Positions 11,893 to 21,872 of a stretch of DNA of 64,000 bases are shown one piece after another. The DNA comes from Ceratopteris richardii (lineage: Eukaryota > Streptophyta > Polypodiopsida > Polypodiales > Pteridaceae), in assembly GCA_020310875.1 (NCBI GenBank), contig CM035417.1:110539648-110603647 (forward strand), read 5' to 3'. The translations under genes and the position numbers were made by a program. Each line of letters opens with the position of its first letter. Positions within the stretch are counted from its first letter, which is position 1. Below the pieces are notes generated by a model. The model saw nothing but the letters and a program-made list of their open reading frames with translations, was not told where the DNA came from and searched no databases.

Positions 11893-14079
11893 TCACTCCA
11901 CAAAAGGAAGTAAGCCCAAAGCTTTGCGGAAAGCTTCAAACTTCTCCCTAGGCAGAGCCTTCGTGAAAAGGTCTGCAATGTTCTCCTGCGTGGGCACATA
12001 TGCCATGCTGATCTCCCCAGCAGAGAACCTCTCCCTGACATAGTGATAATGCACCTCAATGTGCTTAGTGCGAGCATGGAACACAGGGTTCCTCGCAACT
12101 GCCAATGCGCTCTGACTGTCAGTGAAGATGGTGGTGGCAGAAGACTCGCCAACACCCAAATCAGCCATAAGGCGTCTGAGCCACACACACTCAATAGTCG
12201 CTATGAAAGCTGCCCTATACTCAGCCTCACAACTGGAAGTGGCCACAGTAGGCTGCTTCTTTCTCAACCAAGATATACATGAGCTACCAAGCATGAAGCA
12301 AAAACCACTGGTGGACACACGAATGTCATAGCAACCAGTCCAATCTGAGTCAGAAAAAGCATGCAAATCTGGCGGTAGTGATCCCCCCTTGGGATAAAAC
12401 AACCCAAGTAGCCGAGTACCACTCAAGTAGCGAAAGATGCGCTTAACCGCTTTCCAATGCGTGACTCCTGGGCAATGCATAAACCTGCTCATCTGTGAGA
12501 CAACAAACTGAATATCTGGCCGACTAATGCATAAGTAAATCAAGCATCCAATAGCCTGCTGATAGAGAAGAGCATCAAATGCATCTCCAGCATCATGAAG
12601 ACTCAATCGTAAACCTGTCTCCATAGGAGTGGCAATAGGCTTACAGTCTTCAAGGCCAAAACGCTGCAATAATGTGTCAATATATTTCGTTTGACACAAA
12701 GCCATTCCACCATCAACATGCATAAACTGAATGCCCAAATAGTGATGCAAATGCCCCAAATCAGACGTCTCAAATGAGGCATGAAAATCAGCCTTAAAAT
12801 CAGCAATATGTGTCTCAATAGGACTAGTGAGCAGCATGTCATCAATATAGACAATAATGATCAAAAGCACATCATTAGCACGTTTAACATATAAGGTGCT
12901 TTCAGTTGGACTGCTCTCAAAACCATGTGCAATCAGATAGGCATGTATCTTCTCATACCAAGCACGTGGGACTTGCTTTAAACCATATAATGCCTTCTTT
13001 AACCTGCAAACTTGGTTTTCATGCCCTTTCTGCACAAAGCCATGGGGCTGAAAAACATACACTTCTTCATGCAAGTCACCATTCAGAAATGTTGTTTTAA
13101 TGTCCAACTGATGTACATTCCAACCATGATGGGCTGCAAGTGCACAAATGCTCCGAACAGTAGTCATACGGCATGTAGGTGCAAAGGTCTCATCAAAATC
13201 AATGCCTCTTTCCTGTGCATAACCCTTTGCAACAAGCCTAGCCTTATACCTGTCAACTGTACCATCAGGTTTACGCTTCAACTTGTATACCCACTTAGTG
13301 CCAATGGCCTTCTTGCCAGGAGGCAAGTCACATAAAGACCATGTACCATTCTTCATTATAGCATCATATTCAGATTGCATAGCAGCCATCCAATTTTCTG
13401 AATTTTGTGCTTCATCAAAAGAAACAGGCTTATTCTCATCACAGAGACTAGATGCAGCCATAGCATAGCAATCTGATGCAAAGGAGGCACTATGAGAGCC
13501 TAAACGAGTACGATATGACAAAGGTGCATCTAATTTTCTATCATGCAAAGTCTGCACCAGCCATTTTGGCATAGTTTTTGCCTGCTCAATATCAGCTCTC
13601 TCATCAACAAGTGCATCATGTAAATCTGCATCAGAAAAGGAATGATCTGCATCATCATATGAAATGTGCAAAGGCTGAGAAGTTGCCTCATTAGGACCAG
13701 CACTAGCCTGTCCACCTGTAAAAAGAGGCATCAAAGTATCATACATGTCTTTGGAGCTAACAAATGTCTCCTTAGTACATGAAAGCAATGGCTGAATAGC
13801 ATCTTCCACAAAGACAACATCACGGCTAACCAGAATGCGTTTAGTCTGTGGATGATACAGACGATAGCCTTTACTTTCAAAACTGTACCCAACAAAAATA
13901 CATTTTACTGCCTTATCATCCAATTTTCTGCGATGTTGTTCAGGCACTAATGCATATGCCAAACAACCAAAAACACGCAGATGAGAAACAGATGGCTTGT
14001 GGTCATGCCAAGCCTCATATGGAGTGGTAGACTGCAACGCTTTAGTGGGACACCTGTTCAGTACATATGCTGCACACAT
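11893..14079 (-). CDS. copia-2 pol C-terminal part: integrase end, RT, RNase H
   Basis: 728 codons without interruption, the longest ORF in the window. Residues 1-130 are the integrase C-terminal region (TPYEAWHDHKPSVSHLRVFG). Residues 243-490 are the copia reverse transcriptase, with QLDIKTTFLNGDLHEEVY and the catalytic YIDD at 411-414. Residues 570-715 are RNase H, with FSDSDWTG, TSSCEAEYRAAF and DSQSALAVARNP. It ends GLLPFVE. In an intact element it would be part of one gag-pol polyprotein. It is cut off from the upstream part by a TAG at 14089-14091, where copia-1 has Trp, in the same frame. Confidence 0.95.
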   Translation of the reverse strand: MCAAYVLNRCPTKALQSTTPYEAWHDHKPSVSHLRVFGCLAYALVPEQHRRKLDDKAVKCIFVGYSFESKGYRLYHPQTKRILVSRDVVFVEDAIQPLLSCTKETFVSSKDMYDTLMPLFTGGQASAGPNEATSQPLHISYDDADHSFSDADLHDALVDERADIEQAKTMPKWLVQTLHDRKLDAPLSYRTRLGSHSASFASDCYAMAASSLCDENKPVSFDEAQNSENWMAAMQSEYDAIMKNGTWSLCDLPPGKKAIGTKWVYKLKRKPDGTVDRYKARLVAKGYAQERGIDFDETFAPTCRMTTVRSICALAAHHGWNVHQLDIKTTFLNGDLHEEVYVFQPHGFVQKGHENQVCRLKKALYGLKQVPRAWYEKIHAYLIAHGFESSPTESTLYVKRANDVLLIIIVYIDDMLLTSPIETHIADFKADFHASFETSDLGHLHHYLGIQFMHVDGGMALCQTKYIDTLLQRFGLEDCKPIATPMETGLRLSLHDAGDAFDALLYQQAIGCLIYLCISRPDIQFVVSQMSRFMHCPGVTHWKAVKRIFRYLSGTRLLGLFYPKGGSLPPDLHAFSDSDWTGCYDIRVSTSGFCFMLGSSCISWLRKKQPTVATSSCEAEYRAAFIATIECVWLRRLMADLGVGESSATTIFTDSQSALAVARNPVFHARTKHIEVHYHYVRERFSAGEISMAYVPTQENIADLFTKALPREKFEAFRKALGLLPFVE

Positions 14080-14091
14080 GACAGCCTCAAG

Positions 14092-15084
14092 CTAGAAACT
14101 ATATGGTAAAGCCTGACTTTTGACCATGCACCTCGCCATCTCCATGAGTGACCTATTCTTTCGTTCAGCAACTCCATTCTGTTGGGGTGTATACGGCACT
14201 GTACACTGGTGTTTTATCCCACGTTCAGCCAGAAATGCATTAAAATCTGAAGACATATATTCCCCTCCTCGATCAGAACGGAGGGTGCCCATTTTACATG
14301 GTGACAGATTTTCAGCCAAAACCAAAAACTGTTTGAAGCACATGAACACTTTGGACTTTGCTTTGAGTGGATATACCCATGCGTGCCTGGAAAAATCATC
14401 AATGAAAGTCACAAAGTAAAGGTAATTTCCAAAAGAGGGTGTGTGCATAGGACCACAGACATCACTATGTACAAGCTGCAATTTCTGCGTAGCCCGAACT
14501 GAACCATCTTTTGGAAAGGAAGAACGCTGCATTTTGCCCAAAATACATCCTTCACAAACATGTTTTCCAGGTGCCTCAAGTTTGGGCAAAGAGGACACCA
14601 TTTCAGATTTCTGCAGGCGTAACAAACTAGCAAAATTCAGATGACCAAAGCGTGCATGCCAAAGCTTTGCATCTGACATAGCCTGAGAATCATGAACTGC
14701 ACATGCCGAATCATTCACAGATCTTTCATAGTCTATGAGCTTATACAACCCACGACATAAAATGCTAGAAGCAATAATCACATCGCCATTTGAGAGATTA
14801 TGGACTGTACACCTGTCATCAACGAATTTCACAACCAAGCCAATCTTGGCTAACGCACAAACTAATAACAGGTTCTTTTTTATCCCTGGCACAAATAAAG
14901 CATCTGACAAAGTGAAAGAACTACCATCAGCAGTAGTCAGAATGATCTTACCAACTCCCATAACACGATAAGGAGTTATTGGCGCATGTGACAGTGTTCC
15001 CTGTAGGGGCAGGCTCGAGTGAAGAGAAGAAACTGCGCTGCGAGGTAATATGTTTGGTCGCCCCACTGTCAAAGTACCAAACAT
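14092..15084 (-). CDS. copia-2 protease end and integrase core
   Basis: 330-codon frame. The GAG-pre-integrase domain is near residues 141-190 (LWHARFGHLNF, HVCEGCILGK). The integrase core shows VHSDVCGP (D208), LRSDRGGEY (D271) and QQNGVAERKN (E307), the last two spaced as D-X35-E. All three catalytic acidic residues are present. The first 40 codons are out-of-frame sequence before the frameshift near 14975. The frame ends at the nonsense codon after ALPYSF. Confidence 0.93.
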   Translation of the reverse strand: MFGTLTVGRPNILPRSAVSSLHSSLPLQGTLSHAPITPYRVMGVGKIILTTADGSSFTLSDALFVPGIKKNLLLVCALAKIGLVVKFVDDRCTVHNLSNGDVIIASSILCRGLYKLIDYERSVNDSACAVHDSQAMSDAKLWHARFGHLNFASLLRLQKSEMVSSLPKLEAPGKHVCEGCILGKMQRSSFPKDGSVRATQKLQLVHSDVCGPMHTPSFGNYLYFVTFIDDFSRHAWVYPLKAKSKVFMCFKQFLVLAENLSPCKMGTLRSDRGGEYMSSDFNAFLAERGIKHQCTVPYTPQQNGVAERKNRSLMEMARCMVKSQALPYSF

Positions 15085-16156
15085 CTGAGTCTACTGCAGA
15101 CATGCACTGATCATGAGAAGATGGGTCAAAACTGCAGACAGTAGTAAACACCCATTCTTCTTCCTGCACAAGATTTGCAGACTCTGTTTTTGGTGTAGAG
15201 GCCTCTGCAACAACCATTCCAGCCTCTTTCTTCTTTGCCTCTTTAGCAGCCAGTTTTGGACAGTTCTTTATAATATGATCATTTCCTTTACAGTACTTGC
15301 AGAACAATTTCTGCTTTTCTGATTTCTTCTCATCTTTATCCTGGTTCTTCGATTGTGCAGCATTTGCAGATTTCTGCTTACTAGTAGAAGAGCTCCATTT
15401 TCCTTTGCCCTTCTGACTAGCCAGGAAAGCTTGATCTGCAACACGCATAATGGACCTGTTCTGCCTGGACTGATCTTCCTGCAATAGAACAGAGACTAAT
15501 TCCTCAAATGACAAGGCATTCGGATTGCCTTTCATCATCAACCGAAGAGTAGAGGCAAAACTCTGATATGAATCAGGAAGACCATTCAGAACGGTCTGCA
15601 CAAGTGAGCTATCTGGTATAACCTCATCAGCAGAAATCAATTGTTCCTTCAGGTCTTTGATCTTTGTAAGAAAACTGTCCATAGAATCACCTTCATTCAT
15701 GTGCTCACTCTCCAAGTGTTTTCGGAGGTAAGCAACACGAGCCTCATTCCTAGCCTGGTACAAAGTGGTAAGTGTATCCCAAGAATCCTTTGCTGTTCTG
15801 CAAGAGCGAATGTGAGGAATAATGGCACGTTTGACAAACAAAGCTATCAATGCATGTGCTTGGGCATCTCTGCCATCCCAACGAATCTGCTTTGCAGTAG
15901 GTGCAACAGAAACAGCAGCACGAACAGGAATCTGCGGAATATCATCTTCGACACCATCTTCATCAGCTCCAACAGCTGTATTTGCAGTACCTGTCGTTAC
16001 GGGTGTAATAGGACGTCTTTCAACACCCTGCACAATGTTCCACAATCCTTTTGCAACCAGTACATGTCGCATCATATAAGCCCATAATGGGTAGTTGGTA
16101 CCATCCAACTTATCCTCAACAGCCAACATACGGAATACATCACTGTTTTCAGCCAT
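14948..16156 (-). CDS. copia-2 gag and protease
   Basis: 402 codons from Met at 16156, about 340 bp inside the 5' LTR. Residues 1-240 are gag (DKLDGTNYPLWAYMMRHVL near the start), followed by a Lys/Ser-rich stretch. An intact zinc knuckle CX2CX4HX4C follows (C286, C289, H294, C299), then the aspartic protease motif YFDSGATKH with D363. The last few residues are out of frame because of a 2-bp loss relative to copia-1 near 14975. Translation would otherwise run on into integrase. Confidence 0.94.
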   Translation of the reverse strand: MAENSDVFRMLAVEDKLDGTNYPLWAYMMRHVLVAKGLWNIVQGVERRPITPVTTGTANTAVGADEDGVEDDIPQIPVRAAVSVAPTAKQIRWDGRDAQAHALIALFVKRAIIPHIRSCRTAKDSWDTLTTLYQARNEARVAYLRKHLESEHMNEGDSMDSFLTKIKDLKEQLISADEVIPDSSLVQTVLNGLPDSYQSFASTLRLMMKGNPNALSFEELVSVLLQEDQSRQNRSIMRVADQAFLASQKGKGKWSSSTSKQKSANAAQSKNQDKDEKKSEKQKLFCKYCKGNDHIIKNCPKLAAKEAKKKEAGMVVAEASTPKTESANLVQEEEWVFTTVCSFDPSSHDQCMSAVDSDVWYFDSGATKHITSQRSFFSSLEPAPTGNTVTCANNSLSCYGSW

Positions 16157-16497
16157 GGCTAGTGACTAAAATACCTTGATGCAGAAAATTGACTGTATCT
16201 CAAAAATTTGAACAGAACTGCCCAGACGAGTTCTGCTAGACCTGTAGAACACTTCGAGACGCTTAAACTGGCGAACAAAAATTGGTATATACCTTTGGCA
16301 CAAAAGGACGAAATAGCCTGCACAAGCACTGCGATAGTGCGTTCGGAGGCCGAAACGAGCTCAGATCGCGATTTCGGCACCACAGAGCGGAGCAGTTTTG
16401 ATCTCAAAAACACCCTGAGTATGCTCACCAAATTTCGTGCGAATCTGAGACTGCAAACGGAGGAGTGTCGACGGCGCCCTAGAAGAAGCGACGACCT

Positions 16498-16509
16498 GCT
16501 CTGATACCA
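16498..16509 (-). other. copia-2 primer-binding site (tRNA-Met)
   Basis: Minus-strand TGGTATCAGAGC, two bases inside the 5' LTR. Confidence 0.95.
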
Positions 16510-16511
16510 AT

Positions 16512-16742
16512 TGTTGGAGATAGACGTCTGCGGAAGCACGCGAACAGCACAAGGAAGAAGAAGAAGCTTGGAGCATAAACACACAATACTGAATGTATTA
16601 CTAGAGAATGTACAAAGATAAGTAGCCCATTAGGACAATAGGCGTATGTACAAGCTGGGGGGAAAAAACCTCCTAAAGAGGGAAAAAAGTGCCCCAGCGG
16701 TCCTAGAGTGTTCACACACATCACTACCTAAATATATCAACA
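16512..16742 (-). repeat. copia-2 5' LTR
   Basis: 231 bp, TG...CA, about 98% identical to its partner by eye. The TTAGA duplication follows. Confidence 0.95.
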
Positions 16743-16747
16743 TTAGA

Positions 16748-18203
16748 AAATTTAAGAAAATTGAAATTTTATTATTATGTATATTTAATAATTAAACAAT
16801 AGATTTTATGATGAAAAGTTTACTTCCCTGTTTAACAATACAATATGAGATTTTGTAGAGGCCAAGAATAATTCTCAGTAATGAAGTTCAATATCCATAA
16901 GGTTTGTGTCTTTTGATCTCACATATTAAACGTGCATGAAAGAAGCAACAACACTAGAAAATTGTGCAAAAAGAATTAATAGTTTTGATTCTGGTATGTT
17001 GATCATAGGCCCACATGATTATGTACACGTATATCTATAACAATAAATAAATTATTAGAAGAATAAAATAAATAAATATACATGCAATAAAAGAATATCA
17101 ATTAAAAAATGATACCCTTCTATCATACCTCATCATTAAGTTTTCCTCTACTCATTTAGGATTATCTCATTATCTCTAATGGCTCATTACATAGAACTAT
17201 ATAACTAGACGATGAGAAAAAAAAATTTCTATGTTCTCATTATCATCCATGTTACAGATAGATATGTTGTTTCTATGTCTTCTACCTCGGAGGCTTTGAA
17301 GTTTTTTTTCATACTCATTAAGGAATGGTTGCATGCATTCACTATTATATGCAATAAAAATAGAAATTTCAACTTTCACTTACACTTGAAGTCAAAAATA
17401 GTTCTCCCTTTCATGACAATATGACATCTATCAATTTTTAAGAAAGCTCATTCTTCCATGCATAGGGACCTTTTTCATCAAAACTCTCAAGATATTTGGT
17501 GAGCTAATAGATCCAATCTTTAAGCATTCATCCCTCTTCCATAAAGCCTTCTAATTTTTCTTTTTTCCACACATAATCTTTCAATACATTGATAGATATC
17601 TCCATCCAAAACATCCATCCAATGCTTATAACTCTAGCAATATCTATTTCATCCATAATCTCAATCATAAAAATAAGTTCTTTGCATTCACACTTATTTT
17701 ATGGGCTTTAACATTTGTCCATCTCTTTTGATGTAATCCACGTATTATGAAAATATAGATTAAATGATGAAGAAATTAATTTATTTTAAAAAGATATCAA
17801 TTAATTTTCTATAATAAAAATAAAAGTGATGAATACTTTCCAAGAGATCCAAAATGGTAGATCAAGTCTTGTACACTTTTGTTGCACATTCATAAATAAA
17901 AAGATATAGAAGATGCTTCACAAAGTTATGCCAATCATGTGTCTTTAAACAAGATAACCTCTTACCATCCAATACACACATGTTTTGAGAAGATGCTCCA
18001 TATCCCATAGGTGTGCAAATTGATTAATCCTCTTGTTGACACTTCACATCTCTTTTATTGTAAGCATCCATGAAGTCTCATTGATTGCTTTATATTGATC
18101 TTCATCTAAAACTAGTTATGAATTTGGCTTTGAATTTTACTCTTCTAAATAGTTTCTCAATGTTATTATGTCTTTTAATACAACAAGATGTTTCCATACT
18201 GAA
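16748..18203 (-). pseudogene. CACTA-3 transposase remnant, 3' part (Tnp2/DUF4218-like)
   Basis: The minus strand gives, in broken frames, LDGKRLSCLKTHDWHN (about 17863-17983) followed about 300 bp further on by WMFWMEISINVLKDYV and LEGFMEEG (17531-17621). These match, in order, the GLKSHDWK and RWMFFLEHFMKTLKWFV segments of the CACTA-2 transposase in this window. Many stops and frameshifts are present, so this is an old relic. It is cut from its 5' part by copia-3 (insertion point 18208/29717). Sequence from 16748 to about 17200 shows nothing recognisable. Confidence 0.6.
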
Positions 18204-18208
18204 AAAAC

Positions 18209-18432
18209 TACTAGAGTTTGAGCACTACAAAAACATGCAAACAACACAAGGAAGAAGAAGAAGCTAGGAGCACAACACACAATATTGAATGCATTACCAA
18301 AAGAATGTGCACAGATAACTGACCTGTTAGGGTTATAGGTGTATATGCAAGCCAGGGGAAAAAGCCTCCTAAAGAGGGAAAAAGTGTCCTGGTGGTCCTT
18401 GAGTGTTCACACACATCACTACGGAAATATAT
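18209..18432 (-). repeat. copia-3 3' LTR, truncated
   Basis: Aligns to the other family LTRs from its start (TACTAGAG for TGTTGGAG) to ...AAATATAT. The terminal CAACA and the polypurine tract are deleted. Confidence 0.8.
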
Positions 18433-18479
18433 GGATTGATGCACTGATCAAGGAGCTTGCACTCATGTATAAGGAAGTT

Positions 18480-20590
18480 CCAAGCTATGCGAAATCAATC
18501 AACAAAAGGAAGTAAGCCCAAAGCTTTATGAAAAGCTTCAAACTTCTACCTAGGCAGAGCCTTTTTGAAAAGGTCTTCAACGTTTTTGTATGTGGGTACA
18601 TATGCCAAATTGATCTCTCTAGTAGAGAACTTCTCCCTCACATAATGATAATGCACCTCAATTTGCTTATTGTGAGCAGTGAACACAGGGTTCCTTGCGA
18701 CTGCCAATGCACTCTAACTGTCAGTGAAGATTGTGGTGGAAAAAGACAAAACAACACCCAAATCACCCATAAGGCATCTGAGCCACACACACTCAACAAT
18801 CGCTTTGAAAGTTGCCCTATACTCAGCCTCGCAACTAGAAGAGGCCATAATAGGCTGCTTCTTGCTCAACCAAGATATGCATGAGCTACCAAGCATGAAG
18901 CAAGAACCACTCATGGAAGCATGAGTGTCATAGCAACCAGCCTAGTTAGGGTGAGAAAAAGCATGTAAATCTAGTAGTAGTGATCCCCCTTGGGATAAAA
19001 CAATCCAAGTAGCCAGGTAGCAGCATAAAGATGCTCATCTACGAGATAACAAACTAAATATCTGACCGAGTTATGCATAAGTAGATAAGCATCCAATAGC
19101 ATGTTGATAGAGAACAACATCAAATGCATCTCTAGCATCATGAAGACTCAACCCTAAACCTATCTCCATAGGAGTGGAAATAGGTATGCAGTCTCCAAGT
19201 CCAAAATGCTACAATAATGTGTCGATATATTTTTTTTGATAGAAAGCTATCCTGCGATCAACTTGTATAAACTGAATGCCCAAATAATGATGCAAATGCC
19301 CCAAATTTGACATCTCAAATCATGCATGCAAATCAGCCTTAAAACCAGCAATATGTTTCTCATTTGGAACAGTGAGCAACATGTCAACATAGACAACAAT
19401 GATCAGAATCACATCATTTGCACGCTTAACATATAAGGTGCCTTTTGTTGGATTGCTCTCAAACCCATGTGTAATCAAGTAGGCATGTATTGTTTCATAC
19501 AAAGCACATGATGCTTGCTTCAAACCATATAATGCCTTTTTTCAACCTGCACACTTTGTTTTCATGCCCTTTTTGAACAAAACCACGGGGCTGAAAAACA
19601 TACACTTCTTCATGTAAGTCATCATTCAAAAATGTAGTTTTAATGTCCAACCAATGTACATTCCAAACGTGATGAGCTGGAAGTGTAAAGATGCTACGAA
19701 CAGTAGTCATTCCGCATGTGGGAGCAAAGGTCTCATCCAAATCAATGCCTCTTTCTTGAGCATAACATTTTCCAACAAGCCTAGCCCTATACCTATCAAA
19801 TATTCAATTAGGCTTATGCTTCAGCTTGTATACCCACTTAGCGCCAATTTCCTTCTTGCCAGGAGGTAAATCACATAAAGACCAGGTTCCATTCTTCGTA
19901 ATAGAATCATATTGTGATTGCATAACAGCCCTCCAATTTTTTGAATTTTGTGCTTCATCAAACAAAATAGGCTCATTCGCATCACAGAGACTAGAGGCAG
20001 CCACATCATAGCAATCTGATGCAAAAGAAGCACTATGGGATCCTGAACAAGTAACATAGATAGAGGTGCATCTAATTTTCTATCTCACAAAGTTTGCACC
20101 AACCATTTTGGCATAGTTTTTGCGTCCTTTATATCAGCTCTCTCATCAACAAGTGCATCCTGTAAATTCACATTAGAAATGGAATGATCTACATCATCAC
20201 GTGAAACTTGTAGAGGCTGAGAAATTGCCTCATTCTAACTAGCACTTGATTGTACACCTATAAAAAGAGGCAGCAAAGTGTCATACACATCTCTAGAGCC
20301 AAAAAAAGTTTCCTTCATACATGAACGTAATGGCTGAGTTGCATCTTTCACAAAAAACAACATCATGGCTAACCGAAATGTGTTTAGTATATGGATGATA
20401 TAGACGATAGCCTTTGCTTTCATAGCTATACCCAACAAAAATACATTTCACTGCTTTATCATCCAATTTCCTACATTAATCTTCAAACACTAATGCATAT
20501 GCCAAACAACCAAAAACATGAAAATGAGCAATAGATATCTTGAGACCATACCAAGCCTAATATGGATTGATAGACTATAGTGCTTTGGTG
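18480..20590 (-). pseudogene. copia-3 RNase H / RT remnant
   Basis: Broken frames in element order. RNase H (SSSCEAEYRATF) is at about 18714-18914. RT pieces are at about 19320-19740 (LDIKTTFLNDDLHEEVY). Linker and integrase C-terminal pieces follow up to 20590. The RT box reads VYVDMLLT: one of the two adjacent catalytic Asp codons has been lost, so this copy is dead even apart from its frameshifts. Confidence 0.85.
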
Positions 20591-21624
20591 TGTTGCAAAC
20601 ATTTGTTTTATGTAGGGTACAAGTTTCAAATTATGTAAATACCTTTGGGAAGTCTTCAAATACTTCAAGAAGGCTCATATTATTCATAAAATGTAGCAAA
20701 AATACCACGTGAGTTCTAGAACATGGTGAGTCAAATTAGTGAGTCACAAAGGAGCTTCAGTGGTGTCCTAGTGAAAGGTCGATGTGGCTAGTTCTCAAAG
20801 TCCATCAATACTTTGCTTATTTGAGCACTTGAGTCATGTAATACCTCCATCCAAGTGTCTACCACGAATTTAGATGTATTAGGAAGGTTTTAGATTAGTT
20901 TCCCATGCTATAAAAAGAGGAGAAAAGTCGTGATCTTGTGGGATGTCCAATAGAGTCATATGTGTATCTCTACACTATTGTAGTTTTGTATGCAGAGATT
21001 GCAGAGCTTGTATCTCCCTCATTATATATCCAAATTACATGTTTGATAGCTCATTAGAAAGCTCTTACTGTCTACTTTCTTCCTGTAAAATTTTCATAAT
21101 CATTGGATTTGTGAGCTGAGAGCAATACTCTCTGCAAGTAGTGTGTGTTCTCTGTTTTTTATGCCTGCTGAAGGTCTCCATTAAACCTCAAACTTGCAGA
21201 GGTCATATCTCCTTGTGTATGTATCCAAATCATGTGTTATTTGGCTTGTTAGAAATTTCTTTAAGTCTACTTGTATTCTGGAAAGTTTCAAAGTCATTGG
21301 AGTTGTGAGTTAAGAGCAGTAGTCTTTGCAAGTGATGTGTGTCCTCAGGTTCATCTCTGTTTCAAGGTCTCCATTAAAGCTGCATATTGCAGAGGTCATA
21401 GCTCATTATGTATTTATCCATTTGAGGTGTTCTATATCTTGTTGTAAAGCTCTTAGAGTCTAGTTTATGTGTGTGAAACAGTTTTGGAAAATTCTAAGTG
21501 AATAAAGAGCAATTTGCTCTGCAAGAAAATTGTTCTATGCATACAAGTTTGTGAAAAAGTCAACTAGGTCCTGTTGGGTTTCATCTACTTCTAGCTGTAC
21601 TTTGGAGATCAATAAAATCCAACA
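20591..21624 (+). repeat. copia-4 5' LTR
   Basis: 1034 bp. It contains internal near-repeats of about 180 bp (gcagaggtcatatctc / gcagaggtcatagctc and surrounding text) and ends AAATCCAACA before the PBS. Confidence 0.96.
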
Positions 21625-21625
21625 T

Positions 21626-21637
21626 TGGTATCAGAGC
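21626..21637 (+). other. copia-4 primer-binding site (tRNA-Met)
   Basis: TGGTATCAGAGC, one base after the 5' LTR. Confidence 0.96.
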
Positions 21638-21872
21638 AAGTACTTGGAGGCTTGGAGAAGGTTATCATACCTTGACGAAGAATTTGAAGCTATCAAAGAA
21701 GTAGTTCATCATCAACACTACACAAAGGTAGAAGAAGATTGCAAGGAGGCATCTGAAGCAACATCCAAGCAAAGAAAGGTGCACATACCTCATTTACAAG
21801 GTAAATATTATATTTCTTCTCATAACACACATTGGAAAGGAGGCTTAAAGGAGGAAGCTTAGCATTTGTATT

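Larger units (their letters stand above)
11588..16742 (-). mobile_element. copia-2: near-intact Ty1/copia element
   Basis: 231-bp LTRs (11588-11818, 16512-16742), TGTTGG...TCAACA, with target duplication TTAGA on both sides (11583-11587, 16743-16747). Minus-strand order is PBS, gag-protease, integrase, RT, RNase H, polypurine tract. By eye the LTRs differ at about five sites (about 2%), so insertion is fairly recent. The coding region has only two obvious lesions: a 2-bp frameshift near 14975 and a nonsense codon at 14089-14091. It is the same family as copia-1 and copia-3 and lies in the same orientation. Confidence 0.96.
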
